Below are positions 7,840 through 15,436 of a stretch of DNA of 15,829 nucleotides, in pieces. The stretch is from positions 1 through 15,829 of the forward strand of contig CALBLG010000041.1 in NCBI GenBank assembly GCA_937895975.1, written 5' to 3'. This DNA is from an uncultured Slackia sp. GTDB taxonomy: Bacteria > Actinomycetota > Coriobacteriia > Coriobacteriales > Eggerthellaceae. Positions within the stretch are counted from its first letter, which is position 1; every line of letters starts with the position of its first letter. The notes under the pieces are model-generated. The model made no database searches. It was not told the origin of the DNA and saw only the letters and a program-made list of their open reading frames with translations. A program made the position numbers and the translations under genes.

Positions 7840-8358
7840 TTAAGCAGCCTTCTGGTCGGCGACGGCCTTGGTGACCTGAGCCAGACCCTGGGGCACGCCA
7901 TTGACGCACACGGCGAGAGCCTTGGCGACGCCATTGATGGCAGCGGCGATGTGGGCGAGCAGTTCCTCGCGAGAGGGCAGAGAAGCGATAGCCTCGACCT
8001 CGGCGGCGGTAACAGCCTTGCCTTCCATCAAGCCACCCTTGATCTCCAGCTTGTCGTTGTCCTTGGCGAAGTTCTTGACGGCCTTAGCGGCGGCGGCAAC
8101 ATCCTCACCAGCGAACACGAACGCGCTGGGGCCATTCAGCATGTCGTCGAGCGTAGGCAGCTCGGCCTCCTCGAGGGCGATGTGCACGAGGGTGTTCTTG
8201 TACACCTTCATGGAAGCACCAGCCTCGCGGATGGAACGACGAAGCTCCTGAACCTCCTTCACCGTGAGGCCGCAGTAATCGACAACCCACACAGCGCCGG
8301 CGTTGCTGAGCTCCTCCTTGATAGCGGCGAGAGTCTCTTGATTTTTGACGTTGGGCAT
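7840..8358 (-). CDS. rplJ: 50S ribosomal protein L10
   Basis: L10 anchors the L7/L12 dimers on 23S rRNA and in many bacteria also represses its own operon by binding the mRNA leader. The 172-residue length is typical. The N-terminal rRNA-binding domain shows VVDYCGLTVKEVQELRR (25-41) and KVYKNTLVHIAL (51-62). GPSAFVFAGED (76-86) and LPSREELLAHI (127-137) follow. The C-terminal helix that binds L7/L12 is short (about 158-172, GLAQVTKAVADQKAA). The ATG has a very strong AAGGAGG 7-8 nt upstream, which lies beside a stem that can limit its access. It is first in the rplJ-rplL operon, behind its own promoter, L10 leader and attenuator. Confidence 0.98.
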   Translation of the reverse strand: MPNVKNQETLAAIKEELSNAGAVWVVDYCGLTVKEVQELRRSIREAGASMKVYKNTLVHIALEEAELPTLDDMLNGPSAFVFAGEDVAAAAKAVKNFAKDNDKLEIKGGLMEGKAVTAAEVEAIASLPSREELLAHIAAAINGVAKALAVCVNGVPQGLAQVTKAVADQKAA

Positions 8359-8370
8359 GAGTACACCTCC

Positions 8371-8421
8371 TTCTTCTGAAAATCAGGTTCCGCCCCGTGG
8401 AGTGGAGCCGTTTCAGAAGAA
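8371..8421 (-). promoter_or_regulatory. Leader hairpin abutting the rplJ Shine-Dalgarno
   Basis: An exact 11-bp inverted repeat (TTCTTCTGAAA at 8371-8381 with TTTCAGAAGAA at 8411-8421) encloses a second 6-bp helix (8386-8391 with 8404-8409). On the mRNA its 3' arm ends immediately before GGAGG of rplJ, so folding should hinder ribosome access. A 7-nt copy of one arm at 8476-8482, inside the L10 leader, could pair in its place. Confidence 0.65.
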
Positions 8422-8423
8422 AC

Positions 8424-8460
8424 AAAAACGGCCCCCGCGTCTCAAAACAGCAGGGGCCGT
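8424..8460 (-). terminator. Attenuator terminator in the rplJ leader
   Basis: ACGGCCCC pairs with GGGGCCGT (8 bp, 17-nt loop) and the minus strand then reads TTTTTG. It lies between the L10 leader and the rplJ start, about 65 nt before the ATG. This is where Gram-positive L10 leaders commonly carry a premature terminator. Confidence 0.75.
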
Positions 8461-8473
8461 CAAAGCATATCGC

Positions 8474-8584
8474 TCTTCAGAACCACCTCGGCGGGCCGCA
8501 AGAATCCTTGCGATTGAACCTTTCGGTGCCAGCTGTCTTGGGCAGCGGAACTAACGTGTAGTTGCGTTCTCTTTAAACGCAAGG
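8474..8584 (-). promoter_or_regulatory. Ribosomal protein L10 leader
   Basis: On the minus strand the leader contains GACAGCTGGCACC and, after a variable part, CCGCCGAGGTGG, which I recognise as the paired conserved segments of the L10-binding leader (Rfam L10_leader). Between them lies a perfect small hairpin, CGCAAG-GATT-CTTGCG. The extreme 5' end forms a 7-bp hairpin (TTGCGTT at 8562-8568 with 8576-8582), essentially at the predicted transcription start. L10 or the L10-L7/L12 complex would bind here and favour the downstream attenuator. The mechanism is known for other bacteria and inferred here. Confidence 0.75.
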
Positions 8585-8588
8585 AGAT

Positions 8589-8616
8589 ATTTTACTAAAC
8601 GAAAACGGCCCGTCAA
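8589..8616 (-). promoter_or_regulatory. rplJ-rplL promoter
   Basis: TTGACG (8611-8616) and TAAAAT (8589-8594) are separated by 16 bp on the minus strand, each matching five of six consensus bases. This is the strongest promoter-like sequence in the window. Transcription would start near 8582, giving a leader of about 225 nt. The -35 box lies inside the 3' arm of the terminator of the preceding gene. Confidence 0.8.
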
Positions 8617-8640
8617 GAGGCAATCTCTCGACGGAGCCGT
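8600..8640 (-). terminator. Terminator of the 645-residue membrane protein gene
   Basis: The arms at 8625-8640 and 8605-8619 pair over 15 bp with a single bulged base, around a 5-nt loop. The minus strand then reads TTTTCG. It begins 26 nt after the stop codon of the upstream gene. The 3' arm includes the TTGACG used as the -35 box of rplJ. Confidence 0.75.
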
Positions 8641-8666
8641 CTTCAAAAATGCTTCACGAATAGGCA

Positions 8667-10604
8667 TTATGCCTTCGCGTCAGACGCTGCAGATTGCTGC
8701 GTTTTTTCAGCATCGGTACTGGCCGCTGCGCTCGACGAATCGGTCTGCCCGCTCACCTGGCCCGCTGCATCGGCGGCGACCTTCGCGGACGCCTTCGTTT
8801 CCTCGATAGCCTGGGCCGAGCACGTGGGATCGCCCTCGACGTATTTGAACGTAATGGCATCGCCGGCGGCATACTGAACGATTTCAATCATGCCTGGCAA
8901 GCCAAAATCGTAAATCTTGTCGTCGCCCTCGAGCGTCACGTAGAAATGCGAGTTTCCGTCTATCACCGCAGTCGCAACGGTCTTGATGACGCCAGACGCC
9001 TCGACGGCCGCATCGCTTACCGCGCCGCCAGACGAGCCCGAACCGTTTGCCGCGATCAGCGACAGGTACGACTTCTGCGTATCGGCAACCGTATCTCCCA
9101 CCGCAACGTTCTGGTAACTCTGGATATCAACCATAGCGTATTTCTTCACCAAGCCCGCATTGTCTTTCAGCGCCATGAAATACGTCGGGGTATCGCTCAC
9201 GTTAATCAGAATCGGGAAAGTTGCATCGTAACGAAGGTTTTGCACCTGGCCCTCGGCCGATTGCATGGCGGAGCTTTCGGTCGCGCCCGCGCACGAGTAG
9301 AAATGAGCCTCGGCCGTGCGCTGGTTCACCAGCACGAAACCGACGATCGACTCGTCGCCTGTCGCCGACGTCACGCCCGTGTACAGCCATACGTCGTCGT
9401 CTTTGGCGATATAGTTGTAGCCGGGCTGTCCATCGGTACCGGGCGTGGTTTGCACCACGCCATTCTGACCAAGCCAGCTGTTCAGCCAGCCGTTGGTATA
9501 CATGCCGTGCCAGTTGTACTGTTTGATAATGAGGCTCGACGGATACACATGGTCAACCCATTGCGGCACATCTTCAACGGCAACATCCTGACACTCGCCC
9601 GTCGCCGCATTCACCAGCACCGCACGCGAGATGGTTTCGCCGCCGAACAGGCCGATGGTGAAATCGCGAACCGGACAAATCCACCACGCGTTGCCGTCGT
9701 CGTCAATCTCGAATGATTTCTCACCGAACATATAGAAGGGGTATTTCAGCTGCACATAGCGATCGATGTTGCGCGCCAAAGGCTCGCTTTCGGAGTATTT
9801 GATGGAATGGTCGCCATCCAAACGCACCACCTGCGCATCCTGGGACGTCATGTCCACGATAACGTACGCGGGAATGCCCTGTTCACGATTTTGCAGCCAC
9901 TTGAACAGGTCGGCATAGCCAAGCGGACTCACGCGCACCGGATGGTCTTTGTAGTTGATTTGGCTGTAGGTAGGCGCGATTTCGAACTGGCTCACCAGGT
10001 CGGACATGCTGCCCATGGTGCGGTTGCCCAAGAGCATGGCCGAATCGCGGTCGATGACGGGAATCTCGTCATAGTTGACCTCTTGGATGTCTTCGGTGAA
10101 TTCATCATCGGCGGGCGTCAAAATGTTCGCATACTTCTGCGCATTGCCCGGGAAGAACGACAGCGACATCACTCCGCCCACAACGACGAGCGCGACCACA
10201 ATAACAGGAATCCACGAGAGCGTCTTGAACGTTTTCGATTTGCCCGCTGAAATGCCCACTTTCGCTGTGCCGTTCTTGTAAGCGCGCGAACGAGCGCGCA
10301 GGAACAAGAACAGCGGCAGCAGGATGAACACTCCGATGAACATCCACGTGTCGGTCGAGTGCACGTTGATGGGCGGATGGAACCACCAATACGCCACGGC
10401 AATCACGATAATCGCGATGATGGCCACGGCGATCATCGCCTTTTTGCCCATGCTCGTGAATTTGTCTTTCATCTTGTTGAATTCCTCGGTCGAATTGAAT
10501 TCGACCTGCGGCCCACGCTGTTGCGAGCCCCCGCCTGCGGCGCCCCCGACGCCAAAGGGGTCGTCGCCGAAAATAGCGGCGAACGGGTTCTGGTTGCCAG
10601 CCAT
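8667..10604 (-). CDS. Membrane-anchored extracytoplasmic protein of unknown function
   Basis: I do not recognise a named family with a known function; similar proteins appear in other anaerobic Gram-positive genomes as hypothetical proteins. The 645 residues start with a Gly/Asn-rich cytoplasmic tail. Three hydrophobic helices follow at about 57-75, 86-103 and 130-150, with a basic cytoplasmic loop between the second and third (RARSRAYKNG, then KSKTFK). The positive-inside rule places residues 151-645 outside. That domain is rich in Trp, Tyr and Asp and contains DDVWLYTGVTSATGDES (402-418), LVNQRTAEAHFY (425-436), AMQSAEGQVQNLRYDATFP (446-464) and YFMALKDNAGLVKKYAM (475-491). A small beta-rich segment (538-600) and a Ser/Ala/Gln tail end it. 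The ATG has AAAGG 6 nt upstream. A hairpin (10625-10649) lies in the leader. It stands alone between the acnA and rplJ transcription units. Confidence 0.85.
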   Translation of the reverse strand: MAGNQNPFAAIFGDDPFGVGGAAGGGSQQRGPQVEFNSTEEFNKMKDKFTSMGKKAMIAVAIIAIIVIAVAYWWFHPPINVHSTDTWMFIGVFILLPLFLFLRARSRAYKNGTAKVGISAGKSKTFKTLSWIPVIVVALVVVGGVMSLSFFPGNAQKYANILTPADDEFTEDIQEVNYDEIPVIDRDSAMLLGNRTMGSMSDLVSQFEIAPTYSQINYKDHPVRVSPLGYADLFKWLQNREQGIPAYVIVDMTSQDAQVVRLDGDHSIKYSESEPLARNIDRYVQLKYPFYMFGEKSFEIDDDGNAWWICPVRDFTIGLFGGETISRAVLVNAATGECQDVAVEDVPQWVDHVYPSSLIIKQYNWHGMYTNGWLNSWLGQNGVVQTTPGTDGQPGYNYIAKDDDVWLYTGVTSATGDESIVGFVLVNQRTAEAHFYSCAGATESSAMQSAEGQVQNLRYDATFPILINVSDTPTYFMALKDNAGLVKKYAMVDIQSYQNVAVGDTVADTQKSYLSLIAANGSGSSGGAVSDAAVEASGVIKTVATAVIDGNSHFYVTLEGDDKIYDFGLPGMIEIVQYAAGDAITFKYVEGDPTCSAQAIEETKASAKVAADAAGQVSGQTDSSSAAASTDAEKTQQSAASDAKA

Positions 10605-10624
10605 GCAATGCCTTTCTCGTTGAA

Positions 10625-10649
10625 ATCGAGCCTTCCCTTTTGGCTCAAT
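10625..10649 (-). other. Leader hairpin of the 645-residue protein gene
   Basis: ATCGAGCC (10625-10632) pairs with GGCTCAAT (10642-10649) through 8 bp with one G-U pair, 21 nt upstream of the start codon. No T tract follows. I see no convincing promoter in the short gap between the acnA terminator and this gene. Confidence 0.45.
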
Positions 10650-10682
10650 CGTTACCTTGCGGCGCCCTGTCCTCTGTATACG

Positions 10683-10713
10683 AAAAACGGCCGCACCGAA
10701 AACGGTGCGGCCG
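10683..10713 (-). terminator. Intrinsic terminator of acnA
   Basis: A perfect 11-bp GC-rich stem (CGGCCGCACCG at 10688-10698 with its complement at 10703-10713) has a 4-nt loop and is followed by TTTTTCG on the minus strand. It lies about 50 nt after the acnA stop. Confidence 0.92.
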
Positions 10714-10764
10714 CCTGCATGCCTTATGCACGGACGAAATCAGGCGCCAAAGCCCACGCGCGCG

Positions 10765-13413
10765 CTACGCAAGCTGGCGAAGCACATATTGCAAAATGCC
10801 GCCGTTGCTCATATAAGCGCCCTCGGTAGGAGTGTCCACCCTTACTATAGCCTGAAACTCAACGGTTGCGCCATCTTGTTTTGCAGCCGACACCTTCACT
10901 TTGCGCGGATTCGGCAAACTCGGTTCGCCCGCACCGAAATCAATCGGCTCGATCGAGAACGATTCCGTTCCGTCCAGGCCCAAAGATTCAGCATTCTCGC
11001 CCTCGAGGAATTGCAAAGGCAAAATGCCCATGCCCACCAAATTCGAACGATGAATGCGCTCGAAGCTTTCCGCAATAACCGCACGCACGCCCAGCAAAAG
11101 CGGAGCCTTGGCCGCCCAATCGCGAGATGACCCGCTGCCATACATTTTGCCCGCAAGAATAATTAAAGGAACGCCCGCACGCTGGTAATCGACCGAAGCA
11201 TCGAAGATAGGCGCCATCTCGCCCGTTTCGAAATCGCGCGTCCAACCGCCCGATTTACCACCGGCCAACAGATTCTTCAGCTTGATGTTCGCGAACCCGC
11301 CGCGAGCCATAACTTCATGATTGCCGCGACGCGAGCCATACGTGTTGAACATCACGGGTTCCACCCCACGCTCGGCAAGGTATTTCGCAGCCGGCGAATC
11401 GGGCGCGATGCTTCCAGCGGGCGAAATGTGGTCGGTCGTGATGAAGTCGCCCAAATTCGCAAGCACGCGCGCGCCTTCGACAGGCGCGAACCCTTCGGCC
11501 CGCGCTGCCATCCCGTCGAAATACGGGGCGCGGCGCACATACGTAGATGTCTCGTCCCACGCAAAGATATCGCCCTTGGGTGCTTCGAGCTGCTGCCAAG
11601 CATCGGTTCCCTCGTACAGTCCCTCGGCGCCGGCGTCAAACAGCTCAGGCGTAACGAACTCGTCCATGAGCCGAGCAACCTCGCCATCACTCGGCCATAT
11701 ATCGCGCAAGAACACATCAGCGCCCTGCTCATCGCGGCCAAGGGGCTGCGTCTCGAAATCGAAATCCATAGTGCCCGCAATGGCATACGCCACGACCGAA
11801 GCAGGCGCGCACAGGAAGTTTTGCGATACATCGGGTGAAATTCGGCCATCGAAATTTCGATTGCCCGAAAGCACGCTAGTGAGCTCGATGTCGCTGGCGA
11901 TTTCGTGCATCTCGGGCCATACCGGGCCCGAATTGCCGATGCAGCTCATGCAACCAAAACCGCACGTCGCAAAGCCCAGCTCGGCCAAGGGCGCAGCAAG
12001 CCCCGCTCGCTCGAGCATAAGCTGCGTCGCATGCGAGCCGGGCGCCATCACGCGCTTCACCCACGGCTGCGCAAGAAGGCCGCGCTCACGCGCATGCTTT
12101 GCGACCAGGCCGCATGCCAACATCATGGCGGGGTCGGTCGCCGTGGTGCAGCTCGTCACCGCGGCAATCGCGATGGCCCCATGGCCCAGTTCGATGTCGC
12201 GGCCCTCGAAACGCGCCGTCGCGCGCTTCGACATATCCAGCTCGCGCTGCGAACAAATTGCCTCGAAGCGGTTTTTAGCAGACGAAATCGCGAAGCGATC
12301 GTGCGGGCGGCTTGGACCCGCCAAAGAACGCTCGACCGTCGAAAGGTCAAGCTCAACAACTTCCGAGTACGTGCGATCGATGCCGTCATTCCACATGCCC
12401 TGCGCCTTGGCGTAAGCCTCAACAAGGTCAACCTGCTGCTTATCGCGACCCGTGAGAAGCAAATACTCAAGCGTGCGCTCATCAACTGGGAACAAGGTGC
12501 ACGTGCAGCCGTATTCGGGAGTCATGTTCGCAATGCAGGCGCGCTGGGTCGCGGAAAGCGTGGCAACGCCTTCGCCGAAGCACTCCACGAACTTGCCCAC
12601 GACGCCACGGGCACGCAGCATCTGGGCAAAGGTGAGCGCCGCGTCCATTGCCGAAACGCCATCGCGCAGTTTGCCCGTCAAATGCACTCCAACAACCTGC
12701 GGCACGAGGGTCGTTATGGGTTGGCCAAGCGCCGCAGCCTCGGCCTCGATGCCGCCGACGCCCCACGACAAAACGCCGATGCCGTTCGCCGTGGTGGTAT
12801 GCGAATCGGTGCCGACCACCGTATCAAAATATGCGAGCTGCCCTTTATCGACCGACTTCGTCATCACGCCGCGCGCAAAGCGCTCGACATTAATTTGGTG
12901 GCAAATGCCCGACCCCGGCGGCACAATGCGCACATTCTGGAACGACCCTTGCGCCCATTTCAAGAATCGATAGCGCTCGCCGTTGCGCTTGAATTCCATA
13001 TCCATGTTCTTCGCCAGGGCATCGGAGCAGCACGCTGCATCGGCGATGACCGAATGGTCGATCACCAAATCCAAGGGAATTTGCGGGTTAATACGAGCCG
13101 GATCGGCGCCCAGTTCGCATGCCGCCTCACGCATCACCGCCAAGTCGACAAACACCGGCACGCCCGTGAAATCTTGCAGCAACACGCGCGCGGGCATGTA
13201 TTCTATTTCTCCGCCCTGCACGCCTTGCGCACCGGCATCGACGATTCGTTGGACATACAGCTCTCGCGCCGCATCGTCCTCGACGTTGCGAAGCACATTC
13301 TCGAGCAAAATTCGCAACGAGTGCGGCAGCTTGGCCGCCCCTTGCACCTTCGCGGTATCACAAACCTCGAACGAGTCGCTCCCAACGTTTAACGTTTGCG
13401 TTTGTATGGCCAT
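10765..13413 (-). CDS. acnA: Aconitate hydratase A (aconitase)
   Basis: This cytoplasmic 4Fe-4S enzyme isomerises citrate to isocitrate. The protein has 882 residues from the ATG, the usual size of AcnA/IRP-type aconitases. Three cluster cysteines are visible: C422 in VTSCTTATDP, and C488 and C491 in GFGCMSCIGNSGP. Substrate-side motifs are VVGTDSHTTTANGIG (199-213), YGSRRGNHEVMARGGFAN (692-709), GSGSSRDWAAKAP (759-771) and ERIHRSNLVGMGILPLQF (785-802). The swivelling C-terminal domain is complete and ends YVLRQLA. I prefer the ATG at 13413; a TTG two codons earlier (13419) is possible. Neither has a strong Shine-Dalgarno (only GGAT nearby), which may mean coupling to icd. The gene follows icd by about 90 nt and supplies the substrate for it. 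Confidence 0.96.
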   Translation of the reverse strand: MAIQTQTLNVGSDSFEVCDTAKVQGAAKLPHSLRILLENVLRNVEDDAARELYVQRIVDAGAQGVQGGEIEYMPARVLLQDFTGVPVFVDLAVMREAACELGADPARINPQIPLDLVIDHSVIADAACCSDALAKNMDMEFKRNGERYRFLKWAQGSFQNVRIVPPGSGICHQINVERFARGVMTKSVDKGQLAYFDTVVGTDSHTTTANGIGVLSWGVGGIEAEAAALGQPITTLVPQVVGVHLTGKLRDGVSAMDAALTFAQMLRARGVVGKFVECFGEGVATLSATQRACIANMTPEYGCTCTLFPVDERTLEYLLLTGRDKQQVDLVEAYAKAQGMWNDGIDRTYSEVVELDLSTVERSLAGPSRPHDRFAISSAKNRFEAICSQRELDMSKRATARFEGRDIELGHGAIAIAAVTSCTTATDPAMMLACGLVAKHARERGLLAQPWVKRVMAPGSHATQLMLERAGLAAPLAELGFATCGFGCMSCIGNSGPVWPEMHEIASDIELTSVLSGNRNFDGRISPDVSQNFLCAPASVVAYAIAGTMDFDFETQPLGRDEQGADVFLRDIWPSDGEVARLMDEFVTPELFDAGAEGLYEGTDAWQQLEAPKGDIFAWDETSTYVRRAPYFDGMAARAEGFAPVEGARVLANLGDFITTDHISPAGSIAPDSPAAKYLAERGVEPVMFNTYGSRRGNHEVMARGGFANIKLKNLLAGGKSGGWTRDFETGEMAPIFDASVDYQRAGVPLIILAGKMYGSGSSRDWAAKAPLLLGVRAVIAESFERIHRSNLVGMGILPLQFLEGENAESLGLDGTESFSIEPIDFGAGEPSLPNPRKVKVSAAKQDGATVEFQAIVRVDTPTEGAYMSNGGILQYVLRQLA

Positions 13414-13506
13414 AGGCAATCAATCCATCCATCGAAACGACGCGTCGCAGATGATGCGGCGCTTTTGCACATCAGACAAAGGCGGTCACGCCTCAGTGAA
13501 ACTTTC

Positions 13507-14595
13507 CTACAGGGCGGCAATCAGCGCATCGGTAAACTCCGTGCACGTGCACGCGGGCTTCGAGCTGCCCGTGACCTTGCGAATGTCACCAGTCAAATGC
13601 TCGCCTTCCGCATACACCTTTCTTACGGCAGCGCGAATGCGTTCAGCGATTCCAGGTTCATCCAAATAATCGAGCATCATTGCCGCAGAAAGAATTTGCG
13701 CGGTAGGGTTGCAGATGTTTTTACCGGCAATATCGGGCGCGCTGCCGTGAACGGCCTCGAACACCGCGTAATCGTCGCCGATATTCGCGCCCGGAGCAAT
13801 GCCCAAACCGCCAACGAGCCCGGCGCACAAATCGCTTGCAATATCGCCATACAAGTTCGGGAAGACGATAACGTCAAACTGGCTGGGGTCAGTTACAAGG
13901 TTCATGCAAAATGCGTCGATGATGCGATCGTCGAACGCCACGCGGCCCTCGTATTCGCCCGCGACCTTGCGAGCTTCTCGCAAGAACAGGCCATCGGAGA
14001 ACTTCATGATGTTGGCCTTGTGTGCGGCCGTCACCTTACCGCGATTGTGCTTTTCGGCATAATCGAACGCAAAGCGAGCAATGCGATCCGACCCAGTAAT
14101 CGAGATGGGCTTAATGGAAATGCCAGAATCGGGGCGAATGACGCCAGCGCCTTCGGCGGCGCAGAAATCAATGAGTCGCTGAGCCTCGGGAGTTCCCTCT
14201 TCAAACTCAATGCCCGCATACAAATCTTCCGAATTCTCGCGGACGATTACCAAATCAACATCGTTGTAGCGTCCACCAGCTCCGGGAATCGAAAGGACCG
14301 GACGAAGGTTGACATAAAGGTCAAGAGACTTGCGCAAAGCGACGTTCACGCTGCGAAAGCCCGTTCCCACAGGAGTGGTGATAGGACCCTTAATGGCAAC
14401 TTTATTGCGCTTAACGGCCTCGATGGTCGATTCAGGAAGCGGAGAGCCGCCCGTGCGCTCCATCACGGCAGCGCCGGCTTCGGCAACCTCCCATTCGATA
14501 TCTGCGCCAGCCGCCTCGACCACGCGCTTCATTGCAGCAGAAGTTTCGATTCCAATGCCATCGCCCGGAATCAAGGTAACGGTATGCTTGGCCAC
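13507..14595 (-). CDS. icd: NAD-type isocitrate dehydrogenase
   Basis: It oxidatively decarboxylates isocitrate to 2-oxoglutarate. At 362 residues it belongs to the short, mitochondrial/homoisocitrate-like branch of the beta-decarboxylating dehydrogenases. Substrate residues match IDH: S82, N84 and R88 in SVNVALRK, R98, R119 with Y126 in RENSEDLYAG, K193, and metal-binding D227, D251 and D255. The coenzyme loop reads HGSAPDIAGK (283-292). Asp288-Ile289 stand where NADP enzymes have Lys-Tyr, so NAD is the predicted cofactor. 3-isopropylmalate dehydrogenase is excluded by the SxNxxxR substrate motif. The start is GTG, supported by AAGGAG about 6 nt upstream. It is the first gene of an icd-acnA pair with a probable extended -10 promoter. 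Confidence 0.93.
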   Translation of the reverse strand: MAKHTVTLIPGDGIGIETSAAMKRVVEAAGADIEWEVAEAGAAVMERTGGSPLPESTIEAVKRNKVAIKGPITTPVGTGFRSVNVALRKSLDLYVNLRPVLSIPGAGGRYNDVDLVIVRENSEDLYAGIEFEEGTPEAQRLIDFCAAEGAGVIRPDSGISIKPISITGSDRIARFAFDYAEKHNRGKVTAAHKANIMKFSDGLFLREARKVAGEYEGRVAFDDRIIDAFCMNLVTDPSQFDVIVFPNLYGDIASDLCAGLVGGLGIAPGANIGDDYAVFEAVHGSAPDIAGKNICNPTAQILSAAMMLDYLDEPGIAERIRAAVRKVYAEGEHLTGDIRKVTGSSKPACTCTEFTDALIAAL

Positions 14596-14671
14596 AATGC
14601 GCTCCTTCCACGCTTACAACACGACTGCAAACGCCGCCGTTCGCAAGATTCGTTGCTTCACAAGTTTCGAA

Positions 14672-14680
14672 ATCATAGCA
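14672..14680 (-). promoter_or_regulatory. Probable extended -10 promoter of icd
   Basis: The minus strand reads TGCTATGAT, an extended -10 box (TGn plus TATGAT, five of six). No good -35 box lies 16-18 bp upstream, as is common for extended -10 promoters. The leader to the GTG start would be about 70 nt. Confidence 0.45.
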
Positions 14681-14789
14681 TGCGCGTGTTACGGAGAGGT
14701 GAATTTGACGCAGCGGTTCGATAAGCGGCAGCGCAAAAACAACCACGCCATGAACACCGCCAAAATGAACTATGCGCCATTGGCCCCCT

Positions 14790-14831
14790 TTAACCAAGAA
14801 AAGCATCCCGAAGGATGCTTTTCTTGGTTAA
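14790..14831. terminator. Perfect 19-bp stem-loop at the end of the HEAT-like gene
   Basis: Arms 14790-14808 and 14813-14831 are exactly complementary over 19 bp with a CGAA loop (UUCG on the minus-strand RNA). The inner part, AAGCATCC-loop-GGATGCTT followed by TTCTTGG, is a standard terminator. The symmetry makes it usable in both directions. The TAA stop of the HEAT-like gene lies inside one arm. Confidence 0.85.
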
Positions 14832-15436
14832 GAAAGATTTTCGACAATCTGTGCCGCGCGCTTTTTCAACACGCCTTTGCCGCTTTTAGCATCGAACGCC
14901 ATACGGGCCTTCAACTCTTCGGCAACCTCATCGGCAAGCTTGCCCTCTGAAAACGCTATAACGGCCACGAGCATTTCCTGAAATTCGATATCGCCGTGAT
15001 AGCACTGGATGGCCTCGTCGATAAGTGGCCACACCTTCTGACTACGATTCTCAGTCGTAGCACCCAGGCGGCAGAGGAAACGCATAGCCGCAAGATGCAA
15101 CGGACCAGAGTCTTCGTCAAACAAAGCGCTTTCGGCACCTGGAATCGCCTTATCGCACAAACGGGACTCAATTGGAATAATATTCGTCAGAATATCGAGG
15201 CACTCCCAGCGAGTTTGGGCTTCAGGCCGGCTCAAAGCGTTTACGAAGACATCCGAGAATTCAGTCAACGCCTCGGGCTTGATAGTTGCCGCGACGGAAA
15301 GAACCGCTGCAGCTGCCTGCCTTTTGCGGCGAGACGTTCCCTCAAGCTCCTTAATGAGCGCGCTCATTGCTTCAGGCGTCTCAACGGCGATTTTCGCATA
15401 TTGAGCTCGCTGTTCCTTGATAGCGGAATCGGCCAT
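14828..15436 (-). CDS. Small HEAT-repeat-like helical protein
   Basis: I do not recognise a named gene. The 202-residue product is predicted almost entirely helical, with no signal peptide or membrane segment, so it is probably cytoplasmic. Helix pairs resembling HEAT repeats can be read at about 38-70 (KRQAAAAVLSVAATIKPEALTEF), 71-107, 111-143 (GPLHLAAMRFLCRLG) and 150-182. A basic C-terminal end follows (KSGKGVLKKRAAQ). HEAT-like proteins usually bind other proteins or nucleic acids, but no partner is evident from the neighbours, which are tRNA-Ala upstream and icd downstream. No strong Shine-Dalgarno precedes the ATG (AAGAG lies 10-15 nt before it). The start region can pair with the upstream leader, which also contains a terminator, so conditional expression is likely. 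Confidence 0.8.
   Translation of the reverse strand: MADSAIKEQRAQYAKIAVETPEAMSALIKELEGTSRRKRQAAAAVLSVAATIKPEALTEFSDVFVNALSRPEAQTRWECLDILTNIIPIESRLCDKAIPGAESALFDEDSGPLHLAAMRFLCRLGATTENRSQKVWPLIDEAIQCYHGDIEFQEMLVAVIAFSEGKLADEVAEELKARMAFDAKSGKGVLKKRAAQIVENLS

Noticed and set aside
11905..13392. 495-codon open frame on the plus strand, opposite acnA
   Set aside because: It is fully antisense to a clear aconitase. The translation is Arg/His/Ala-rich with no family resemblance, typical of GC-rich antisense frames.
13439..13493. Hairpins between icd and acnA (13442-13462 and 13480-13493) as possible terminators
   Set aside because: The stems are short (5-8 bp), one has a mismatch on the minus-strand RNA, and only TTG follows the other. 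They are too weak to call; co-transcription remains likely.
13396..14724. 442-codon open frame on the plus strand, opposite icd
   Set aside because: It is antisense to isocitrate dehydrogenase, which has all its catalytic residues. The plus-frame product has no recognisable motif.
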